Source of the DNA: Bacteroidales bacterium
Lineage (GTDB): Bacteria; Bacteroidota; Bacteroidia; Bacteroidales; UBA12077
Direction: 5' to 3'
Assembly: GCA_021108325.1 (NCBI GenBank)
Contig: JAIORB010000057.1
Location: 1-50,123 of the forward strand
DNA: 50,123 nucleotides
The notes below the pieces were generated by a model. It worked only from the letters and a program-made list of their open reading frames with translations. It did no database searches and was not told the origin of the DNA. Shown one piece after another: positions 32,812 through 39,934 of the stretch; within the stretch, counting starts at the first letter, position 1, and each line of letters starts with the position of its first letter. The translations under genes and the position numbers were made by a program.

Positions 32812-33453
32812 CTATTTACTATATTTCTCAAACATTTTTTTTGCATAATTCAGTCCCCAGTTTGGGTGAATTTCACTTTCCAGTTGAAAAATCTCATACT
32901 TTTCTAAAGCTTTATTTAACAATGGAGAAGCTTTTTCGGTACCACCACCCATAAACGTTGGCATATTAAATAGTTGAACAGCATGCCAGAGATAACTCCT
33001 GGGATTTTCAGAATTTAATTCCTGTGCTTTTTTAAACATTGAAATGCATTGCGAATTATACCTCATTCCTCTTGTCATAGGTTCAATATTCATACGAGCT
33101 TGAAGAATAAAACCTTTCATAACATATATTTCGGAATTATCCGGGCTTATATTATCAGCTTTATTATTAAATTCCACAGCTTTATCAACATAAAGATCTC
33201 TTTTCTTATCTGTTTTGATTAAATAATTTATCTGAACATAACAATAAGCACAATAATAATATGGAAGCCATTCATCTTCTACTGAATTGCCTATCCTTTC
33301 AAAATCATTTGCTGCAAATTGAAGATACTCAATTGAAGAAGAAGTATCCATCATAGTTATAGCGTTTTTCATTGCTTTTATATAACTGCTGTTTTGAGCT
33401 AATAAGCTTAATGAAAATACAGAGCTTAAAAAAATTAGTAAATACTGTTTCAT
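32812..33453 (-). CDS. Exported TPR-like protein of unknown function
   Basis: A 213-residue protein with a signal peptide ending near SLLAQ. Helical repeats include SIEYLQFAANDFERI, VDKAVEFNNKADNISPDNSE, SQCISMFKKAQELNSENPRS and KASPLLNKALEKYEIFQLES, spaced like TPR units. MPTFMGGGTEKASPLLNKAL resembles a segment seen in other Bacteroidota periplasmic TPR proteins. It begins 14 nt after the TonB-receptor stop and ends at a strong terminator, so it is probably an accessory partner of that receptor. Confidence 0.75.
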   Translation of the reverse strand: MKQYLLIFLSSVFSLSLLAQNSSYIKAMKNAITMMDTSSSIEYLQFAANDFERIGNSVEDEWLPYYYCAYCYVQINYLIKTDKKRDLYVDKAVEFNNKADNISPDNSEIYVMKGFILQARMNIEPMTRGMRYNSQCISMFKKAQELNSENPRSYLWHAVQLFNMPTFMGGGTEKASPLLNKALEKYEIFQLESEIHPNWGLNYAKKMFEKYSK

Positions 33454-33467
33454 AGTTTTTATATTTA

Positions 33468-35582
33468 TTAATAGGTTGATATAAATAATCCAATAAAGAA
33501 TGATCGTTTTGAGACCGGACTTATAGGAATACGACTGTTTCCGTCTGGCAAATAATGATATCCAAAAATATGTTCATTCCCTAAAACATTTCTTAACGAA
33601 GAGTAAATAACGGTTCGTCTGTTAAATAATTTAGTAATCTTACTAATATTAATATCTAAATTGTGGTACTCTTTTGTATAATCTGTATGAAATTCATTTT
33701 CCGGACGATTTGGATCGTAATATGGTCTTCCTGAAGAGTAGGAATAACTAAACCCAACCATGGAATTAATTAATCCAACCCAATGTTTATAGACAAATGA
33801 TAGATTATGTTTTGCAGCAAAATCCGGAACTGCTTCCTTAGGAAAGTCTCTGTAATCTCTTTTTGTATCAAGATATGAATATGAAATCCAGTAATCAGCA
33901 AGAGGGATAGTTTTTTCATCTCTCCAGAATATATCAATCCCCCTGGCATAGCCCGTACCGCTATTATTGTAAGTATTTTGTACATCAGGGATATCTTTTA
34001 TCAGATCATTATATTCTTTATCATATAGTTCAATCCGAAATATTCTTTTATTGTTCATCCACTGATAATTTAGAATATAATGATCTGCATTTTCATAATC
34101 ATACTTATTATCACTATAATACAGAAAATCTTTTTCAGGAGTCTGATAAAACTTTCCAAAAGCAAAAGAAACCTGGCTATTAGAAGCTACTTTATATGCT
34201 ATTGATAAACGTGGTGCAATATTCCATTTTAATAAGTAATCTGAATATTCGTATCTAACACCAGTTCTTGTTGCTAATTTTTGAGATATAATCCAGTCAA
34301 CTTCAAAAAACCCGGCACAGAAAAGATCTTCTATTACACCTTCTGAATTATCCATTTTACCAGATACATCAAAACTTTGAATTTCACCACCGACTTTCAT
34401 TGTTACATTGGATAATGAATTATTTGTCACTATAATTTTTGACTGCATCATTTCTTCATCTTCAGACATATTAACGGTATCCAGATACGCATTATCTTTA
34501 TCCTTTGAATATGAAAAACCAACAAATAGTGACCATTTTTCGTCTTTAAAAAATTCCCTATATGAAGAATTAATATATAAATTCTTATTTTCAAGAGAAA
34601 AAGAATATTTTTCATCCGGGTTAGAGATTTCCTCAAAATCAACTCCAAGTTCTGTTTTCGAGATATTAGAGTAAAATTTAAATAGCCCGTTATCTGATAT
34701 TTTTTGTCTGAAAATGATTTTTCCACAAGTGTTTTCAGTTGATTTATTGTATTTGTCGATATTAAATAAATAATGATAAGGCTGAAAGTTATTGTAACTA
34801 ATCCCTGTATATAATGATGTATTTTCCCAGCGATGAGTGTGAAAAACATTTGTACCATACAAATGTATTCCTCCGCCGGTATTTGTAGAATCAGCGAGAC
34901 CTTTACTTTTTAAAATAAGCGTCGAAGATAATGCCTGCCCATAAAGAGCGGAGTATCCACCTGAACTGAATATCATTCCTGAAAACATAAATGGATCAAA
35001 TCTTCCTCTTTGCTTAATATCAGGAACAGGACTGTAATATGGATTCATTACTACCATTTCGTCAATAATGATTTTAGATTCACTACCAGAACCACCTCGC
35101 ACAAACAAACCATTGGATTCTCCAACAGTTTGAGTGCCAGGCAATGTTTCAATAGCTCCAATAATATTACCCAACGCTCCGGCAGTAGTTCCAATATCTG
35201 TCGATTTCATATTCACAGCCCTTTTTTCTTCACTTGCCTCAAAGGCTCCTGCAGTTATATAAACAGCATCAATTTCACTAACTGAAGGTTTTAATATGAT
35301 ATCAAGTTGAACAATTGGCTCATTTAATAATATCGCCTTTTCTATAGCCTGATAACCAATACATGAAACCATAATTATTTGCTCACCATTTTTAGAAGTA
35401 ATAAAGCTAAATTCTCCGTCTAAATTCGAAGATGTTCCATCAAAACTGCCTTTTATTGCAATATTTGCAAACATTACAGGTTCCCCTTTTTTGGTAATAA
35501 TCTTCCCGGTAATAGTTGTTTGAGCATTACATGTGATGCTGGCAATAGTTATTAAAACAAATAGTATTAATATTTTTTTCAT
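33468..35582 (-). CDS. TonB-dependent receptor with carboxypeptidase-regulatory-like N-terminal domain
   Basis: A 704-residue outer-membrane receptor. Signal peptide to about CNAQ; a CarboxypepD_reg-like domain at 22-110 (TITGKIITKKGEPVMFANIA ... VMVSCIGYQAIEKAI-like strand order); a plug at about 125-235 (LGNIIGAIETLPGTQTVGES, GLFVRGGSGSESKIIIDEM); then a 22-strand barrel ending in SFFIGLFISTY. No SusD partner is adjacent, so polysaccharide uptake of the SusCD type is unlikely; a siderophore, cofactor or peptide is possible. A LytS/LytTR pair lies upstream, and 21-bp-phased direct repeats (35649-35685) lie 67-103 nt before the ATG. Confidence 0.92.
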   Translation of the reverse strand: MKKILILFVLITIASITCNAQTTITGKIITKKGEPVMFANIAIKGSFDGTSSNLDGEFSFITSKNGEQIIMVSCIGYQAIEKAILLNEPIVQLDIILKPSVSEIDAVYITAGAFEASEEKRAVNMKSTDIGTTAGALGNIIGAIETLPGTQTVGESNGLFVRGGSGSESKIIIDEMVVMNPYYSPVPDIKQRGRFDPFMFSGMIFSSGGYSALYGQALSSTLILKSKGLADSTNTGGGIHLYGTNVFHTHRWENTSLYTGISYNNFQPYHYLFNIDKYNKSTENTCGKIIFRQKISDNGLFKFYSNISKTELGVDFEEISNPDEKYSFSLENKNLYINSSYREFFKDEKWSLFVGFSYSKDKDNAYLDTVNMSEDEEMMQSKIIVTNNSLSNVTMKVGGEIQSFDVSGKMDNSEGVIEDLFCAGFFEVDWIISQKLATRTGVRYEYSDYLLKWNIAPRLSIAYKVASNSQVSFAFGKFYQTPEKDFLYYSDNKYDYENADHYILNYQWMNNKRIFRIELYDKEYNDLIKDIPDVQNTYNNSGTGYARGIDIFWRDEKTIPLADYWISYSYLDTKRDYRDFPKEAVPDFAAKHNLSFVYKHWVGLINSMVGFSYSYSSGRPYYDPNRPENEFHTDYTKEYHNLDINISKITKLFNRRTVIYSSLRNVLGNEHIFGYHYLPDGNSRIPISPVSKRSFFIGLFISTY

Positions 35583-35648
35583 ACATCAACAATTTAGTTC
35601 TACAGCGAATGTAGATTCATCCGGTAAGTGATAAAAAAATAAAATGCT

Positions 35649-35685
35649 GAAGTGAGAAAATCAGATGACGAAGTTGGAAAATCAG
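35649..35685 (-). promoter_or_regulatory. Candidate LytTR operator upstream of the TonB receptor gene
   Basis: gaagtgagaaaatcag (35649-35664) and gaagttggaaaatcag (35670-35685) are direct repeats identical at 14 of 16 positions with a 21-bp period, two helical turns. LytTR regulators typically bind such paired direct repeats. On the minus strand a TACATTCG (35606-35613) could serve as a -7 box, leaving the repeats just upstream of the -33 region. The nearest LytTR gene is only 100 bp away. Confidence 0.55.
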
Positions 35686-35719
35686 GAGAAAACGAACTTT
35701 AAGTAATTCCATACACTTG

Positions 35720-35731
35720 CCTGTAGACAGG
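35720..35731. repeat. Short CCTGT-AG-ACAGG palindrome
   Basis: ttg-cctgtagacagg-ttt in the receptor/regulator spacer matches the in-gene element at 19104-19119 apart from a missing central ctgc, and so belongs to the same repeat family. Confidence 0.55.
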
Positions 35732-35784
35732 TTTAACCTAAATTGTAACCCGGAATGTGAAAAATGCCTAATATTATTAATTTT

Positions 35785-36552
35785 TTACCTGTTTAGCCAT
35801 TTTTTTAAAGCACCGGACCGTTGATATGTAATTATTATATCTTCAGCAACAGGAGGGTTTAATTTTACTAATAATCTACTCTTTGATAAAGTGATTAATT
35901 TATCAATAGATTGAATACGAATTATGTATTTTCGGTTAATTCTGAAAAAAATTTCAGGGTCAAGAATATTTTCCAATTTATTTAGTGAATAATCAACATC
36001 ATAATCCTTATTATTAATAGTTCTTAAAAAAACAGCCTTGTTTGTCGAATAGAAGTACGCGATATCATCTGTATTAATGATCTTGATTTTTGATCCTACG
36101 TTTATTGTAAAGCGTTTTTTGTAGGATTCTGATTTGTTTTTAAAAACTTCAATTAGAGCATGGAAATCAGGATTACTAATTTCTTTATGTTGATATAGTT
36201 CTTTGAATTTATCAATACTTTCTTTTAATTCCTTAATATTTATTGGTTTTAATAAATAATCGATCCCGTTATTTTTAAAGGCTTTTATAGCATATTGGTC
36301 ATATGCTGTAGTAAAAATAACCGGAGTGCTAATATGTACTTGTTCGAAAATATCAAAACTTAAACCATCCGAAAGATGAATATCAAGGAATATTAAATCA
36401 ACCAAATTTTTTGCTAACCAATCAACCGCATCTCTTACCGTTCCTATCTTTGCTAAAACTTCTATTGATTCATCGATTTCCAAGATATATTGTTCAAGTT
36501 TATTAGCTAATATTTTTTCATCTTCAATGATTACAATTTTCATGGCTAACAT
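35785..36552 (-). CDS. LytTR-family response regulator
   Basis: A 255-residue regulator. The receiver has phospho-acceptor Asp57 in LIFLDIHLSDGLS and FTTAYDQYAIKAF; the LytTR domain (about 150-255) has IKIINTDDIAYFYSTNKAVF, LDPEIFFRINRKYIIRIQSI and ITYQRSGALKKWL. A Shine-Dalgarno-like AGGAG lies 8 nt before the ATG at 36552, which supports that start over a second ATG three codons in (36543). It follows the kinase stop by 3 nt. Its likely target is the TonB receptor gene next to it. Confidence 0.92.
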   Translation of the reverse strand: MLAMKIVIIEDEKILANKLEQYILEIDESIEVLAKIGTVRDAVDWLAKNLVDLIFLDIHLSDGLSFDIFEQVHISTPVIFTTAYDQYAIKAFKNNGIDYLLKPINIKELKESIDKFKELYQHKEISNPDFHALIEVFKNKSESYKKRFTINVGSKIKIINTDDIAYFYSTNKAVFLRTINNKDYDVDYSLNKLENILDPEIFFRINRKYIIRIQSIDKLITLSKSRLLVKLNPPVAEDIIITYQRSGALKKWLNR

Positions 36553-36555
36553 TTA

Positions 36556-37572
36556 TTAATCTCCTGAAATAATAGGTATTTCAGCTATAAAATTATTATC
36601 CTGTTTATAAAATTTTGGTTGAATATTTGAAATGAATTTATATCGATCTACTAAATTCCTTAAACCAATTGATTTGGAAAATTCTCTTCTATATTTCAGA
36701 TTCAAATTATTTTTTATGATGACATAATTATTTTCTTCAAAGACTAAAATCTTTAAGGGATGCTTATCGGAAATTTCATTGTGTTTAATCGCATTTTCAA
36801 CCGGAATTTGCAAAGAGAGTGGTAAAATAAACTTGTTCAGATGATTGCTATTTATTTCAGATTTGAATTGTAGATTATCACCAAAACGTATCTTATGTAA
36901 GTAAATATACGAATTTATAAACTCCATTTCTTCTTTTATACTAACAGTGTCTTTATTTGAAACATCCAGAATGTATCTGTAAGTTTTTGAAAACTGATCA
37001 ACATACTCTAATGCATTTTTAGGGTTTGTTTGGATAAGAGAAGATAAAATACCTAAACTATTGAATAAAAAATGGGGGTTTACCTGATTTTTCAAAGCTT
37101 CATAATGAGCAATGACATTTTCCTTTTCAAGTTTTTCAGTTATAAATAGTGAATTTTTCCATTTATAAAATAGGAAAATACTTTCATGAAGTGCTGTAAT
37201 AAAAAAGGTACAAAGAATGATAACTATATGTATCCCTTTCATTTCTGCCCAATAGTCCGAAGTTACATTTCCAAATATTATATTAACTAAGAAGACAAAT
37301 AATATTGCAGAAAAAGCAAGTACAGAAAAAAAAATTAACATTACGATTAGATGCTTAGCTGGTAATGAATCTATTGGAAATTTTTTATTAATAATATGGG
37401 ATACTCGTTGTCCAAATTCCCAAAATACAAACGTGAGAATAATAGAAATAATCATCCACATTATAAGCCTTTTATAATCGCCTGCATCATAAAAGAAAAG
37501 AGGCATAACAATACCTATTACAGGAATGCTTATTATTTTAAACCAACGATATACATAATTCAATTTTTCCAT
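36556..37572 (-). CDS. LytS/YehU-type sensor histidine kinase
   Basis: A 338-residue kinase with four hydrophobic helices (about 11-28, 36-52, 73-100, 112-136), a coiled linker, H-box NQVNPHFLFNSLGILS (His167) and an ATP-binding domain (IPVENAIKHNEIS, SKSIGLRNLVDRYKF). It has almost no extracytoplasmic domain, so it probably senses a membrane partner or a lipid-phase signal. It is coupled to the LytTR gene (3-nt gap). A TAAATTTG promoter element lies 29 nt upstream. Confidence 0.92.
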   Translation of the reverse strand: MEKLNYVYRWFKIISIPVIGIVMPLFFYDAGDYKRLIMWMIISIILTFVFWEFGQRVSHIINKKFPIDSLPAKHLIVMLIFFSVLAFSAILFVFLVNIIFGNVTSDYWAEMKGIHIVIILCTFFITALHESIFLFYKWKNSLFITEKLEKENVIAHYEALKNQVNPHFLFNSLGILSSLIQTNPKNALEYVDQFSKTYRYILDVSNKDTVSIKEEMEFINSYIYLHKIRFGDNLQFKSEINSNHLNKFILPLSLQIPVENAIKHNEISDKHPLKILVFEENNYVIIKNNLNLKYRREFSKSIGLRNLVDRYKFISNIQPKFYKQDNNFIAEIPIISGD

Positions 37573-37600
37573 TTAGTATTAGAACAGTTCTTAGGATTTG

Positions 37601-37608
37601 CAAATTTA
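37601..37608 (-). promoter_or_regulatory. -7 promoter element upstream of the LytS/LytTR pair
   Basis: The minus strand reads TAAATTTG, an exact TAnnTTTG, 28 nt before the kinase ATG. No clear TTTG is found at the usual -33 distance. Confidence 0.45.
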
Positions 37609-37700
37609 AAATTAAACAAAAACATTAAGAATTGAAATATTTTTGTAATAAAGCTATTGAAGGTTTTATTGTTATAAAAGATAATCTTAAACTGTAAAAA

Positions 37701-37723
37701 AGCCGGGACAAATTTGCCCCGGC
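37701..37723 (-). terminator. Intrinsic terminator after the acidic lipoprotein gene
   Basis: agccgggacaaatttgccccggct forms a long stem (one G-U on the minus strand) with an A-run on its left that gives T6 on the minus strand. A second hairpin, aaggttacctc/gaggcaacctt (37761-37791), lies between it and the stop codon. The first matches the terminator at 32771-32790 in core and right flank. Confidence 0.85.
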
Positions 37724-37793
37724 TTACTAACCAAAATCTAATTGCTTATTTTAGCAACTTAAGGTTACCTCTATAAATTGAGGCAACCTTAAA

Positions 37794-38750
37794 TTATCCA
37801 CCATAGTTGGTTGAATCTGATGGCTCTTCATCATCACAAATCCAAATATCATCATAATCAACTTCAATTTCTTCGGTAACACCATTTACTGTAATTGTAT
37901 ATTTGTTATCGCAAGTACCGTCACCATAATCAATTATATAAGTATCTTCGTTATATGTTCCTTCTTCAATTCCACTAACAGGAACCCAATACATGCAATT
38001 AAAGTCGCTTACTACAGGCTCAATAATATCCCATGTATAAGTATCGCCAAGTGAACTTTCATAGCTAAAGCTACCTTCTAGCATTGTATAAGAATCAAAA
38101 GTAAACTTAGATTTAAAATTAGAGATATAAGTTATTACTTCGCCATCTTCGAAAGTAATGGTCATATCTTCCTCGTTGGTCGATATTTCTTCATAATCTT
38201 CGCTAAACCAATCGAAGAAATAAGTAGAATCTTCGAAATTATTCCAATCCCAACTACCTGTCCATTGACTTTCGCCTTTGTAATAACCGTTTATGGTCAT
38301 TCCCCATGCAGAATAGTTTTCATAAATATCTTCATATACATAACCATTTTCATCCATTTTCCATTTCCAGGTTATTTTACCTTTTATTAATTCACCCCAC
38401 TCAATGCAACCTTCTTCGCCATAATCCATGATCATAACTTCAAAGCCTTCTTCGTCAGTATAATATGTATATTCAGCACAAGTTTCCCAATCATCCCAAT
38501 AAGTAGAATCGTCATAATTTGTTGGACCATCTTTACAAGCTTTCTTTTTCATTCCATTATAATTCATGGCCATAGCACCAAATTCATGAGTGCTGTTAAC
38601 ATTCAAATTCCTGATATTCTGAAGTTTCATATTTAGCTCTGACAACTCCATAAATTCATCAGAAATCTTCGAATTAGATGTATCATCTTTCTCACAGGCT
38701 ACTGCAAAAAAGAGAACAGATAGAATAATCGCAAAAAATTTAGTTTTCAT
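37794..38750 (-). CDS. Strongly acidic, Trp/Tyr-rich lipoprotein of unknown function
   Basis: A 318-residue lipoprotein. The start at 38750 was chosen because MKTKFFAIILSVLFFAVAC is then a clean lipoprotein signal (Cys19, then EKDD); an ATG 24 nt upstream overlaps the FecR stop. The mature part is extremely rich in Asp, Glu, Trp and Tyr (for example DSTYWDDWETCAEYTYYTDE and NNFEDSTYFFDWFSEDYEEI) with few basic residues, and the pattern suggests beta-strands. No family is recognised. It directly follows a FecR gene, so it is probably controlled by that module; ligand or cation binding at the surface is possible. Confidence 0.8.
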   Translation of the reverse strand: MKTKFFAIILSVLFFAVACEKDDTSNSKISDEFMELSELNMKLQNIRNLNVNSTHEFGAMAMNYNGMKKKACKDGPTNYDDSTYWDDWETCAEYTYYTDEEGFEVMIMDYGEEGCIEWGELIKGKITWKWKMDENGYVYEDIYENYSAWGMTINGYYKGESQWTGSWDWNNFEDSTYFFDWFSEDYEEISTNEEDMTITFEDGEVITYISNFKSKFTFDSYTMLEGSFSYESSLGDTYTWDIIEPVVSDFNCMYWVPVSGIEEGTYNEDTYIIDYGDGTCDNKYTITVNGVTEEIEVDYDDIWICDDEEPSDSTNYGG

Positions 38751-38773
38751 AATTTTAAAATTTAAGTTTAACA

Positions 38774-39673
38774 TTATTTTCTTTCTTTAATTATAATTGT
38801 TGATGCATCTTTAAATGAATATTCTAAATTCATAGGTAAACAAACCATTTCTAATGCATCTTCGAGATTTTTATTATTGAAATATCCTGTATAATACCTG
38901 TTGCCAATATTTTTTGTAATGATTTTGACTTTAAACTGTCTTTCAATTTCGCGAAACACATTTTCTATTTTTTCGCATGAATAATAGAATTCTCCTTTTT
39001 GCCATTTTCCAACCCTGCTAATATTAAATCGTTCGGGATGGCTTAGTTGATTATTTTTTAATTGGGATTCTAATCCTTGAGTTAAAATAACAGAGTTAGA
39101 ATTCTCGTTTAATTGAACTTGTACCTTACCCGTAAAACAAGATACTTTGAAATCATTATTCCTGGCAAAAACATTAAAGCTCGTACCTAAAACTCTAACG
39201 TTTCCTTTATTTGTATTTACCGTGAATAAGCTTCCTTTTTTAATTTTAAAACCAGCTTCGCCTGTTAAACAAACTTTACGTGAATTTCTCCAAAAACTTT
39301 TCTTATAAGTTAGCTTGGAATCGGCGTTTAGAATCACCTTTGACTGATCAGGAAGAATAAACTCCTTCATTTCGCCCAATTGTGTTATACAAATAATCTG
39401 TTTATTAAAATTGAAAAGATAAAACGCACCTATTAAAATTATTATTGAAGCAGCAGCTGATAACTGATACTTTAAAGAAAAATTGATCTTTCGGGATTTA
39501 TCTTCATTTTTATTTCCTGATTCCTGTACACGATTGTAAAGATTTGTCCAGATAATGTCACATGAAGTTTTCACAGGAACTTTTAATTGAATTTTATCTG
39601 ATAAAAACATATCCAAATAGTTTTTATTACTATTCTTTATTTCTTTATTGATATGTTCCTGTTTTTTTAACAT
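38774..39673 (-). CDS. FecR-family anti-sigma regulator (second copy)
   Basis: A 299-residue FecR protein. The cytoplasmic N-terminal part covers about residues 1-75. A membrane helix (LSAAASIIILIGAFYLF) follows at about 72-90. The periplasmic FecR domain has LPDQSKVILNADSKLTYKKS, KVCLTGEAGFKIKKG and VRVLGTSFNVFARNND, and the C-terminal DUF4974/STN-like domain has FREIERQFKVKIITKN and LEDALEMVCLPMNLEYSF. FecR proteins pass a signal from an STN-bearing receptor to a sigma factor. No sigma gene stands beside this copy; it lies 262 nt downstream of the receptor of the complete cassette. Confidence 0.9.
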   Translation of the reverse strand: MLKKQEHINKEIKNSNKNYLDMFLSDKIQLKVPVKTSCDIIWTNLYNRVQESGNKNEDKSRKINFSLKYQLSAAASIIILIGAFYLFNFNKQIICITQLGEMKEFILPDQSKVILNADSKLTYKKSFWRNSRKVCLTGEAGFKIKKGSLFTVNTNKGNVRVLGTSFNVFARNNDFKVSCFTGKVQVQLNENSNSVILTQGLESQLKNNQLSHPERFNISRVGKWQKGEFYYSCEKIENVFREIERQFKVKIITKNIGNRYYTGYFNNKNLEDALEMVCLPMNLEYSFKDASTIIIKERK

Positions 39674-39934
39674 GGTTTATAATTGCTTTTCTGAATACAA
39701 TTACAAACTGATAAGGAAATACCCTACTTTTTCTTATCATTTTTTTTTGAGGATTTAGCAAGAGTTACTGGATACTGGTTGCTGGTTTCAAATTTCAAGT
39801 CTGGTATAAAAAGAATAAATTCGAATTATCAACTCTGCCAGGATTGTGCCAATAAACTGACAGCCAGTTTTATGTAATTTATAATTTTAACAAAAAAAAA
39901 CCTGGCAGGGTTTTTAAACTATACTCATAAATTA
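39674..39934. other. 261-nt spacer between the STN receptor gene and the second fecR
   Basis: No gene is visible. It contains ctgccagg (39834-39841) inverted at 39901-39908 (cctggcag), a ctgacagccag run and simple-sequence stretches (tggatactggttgctggttt near 39772). A promoter for the downstream fecR/lipoprotein pair would be expected here, but no exact TAnnTTTG was found on the minus strand. Confidence 0.4.
39893..39916 (-). terminator. Probable intrinsic terminator of the STN-TonB receptor gene
   Basis: On the minus strand AAAAACC-CTGCCA-GGTTTTT forms a short stem with a nine-T run, beginning about 20 nt after the receptor stop. The stem has only two G-C pairs, so readthrough into the second fecR is likely. 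Confidence 0.6.

Noticed and set aside
34448..34858. Minus-strand 136-codon frame inside the TonB receptor gene
   Set aside because: It lies fully within the receptor gene in another frame and has no recognisable domain.
33468..35582. TonB receptor as SusC of a polysaccharide utilisation locus
   Set aside because: No SusD-like lipoprotein or glycanase is adjacent, and it is shorter than typical SusC proteins.
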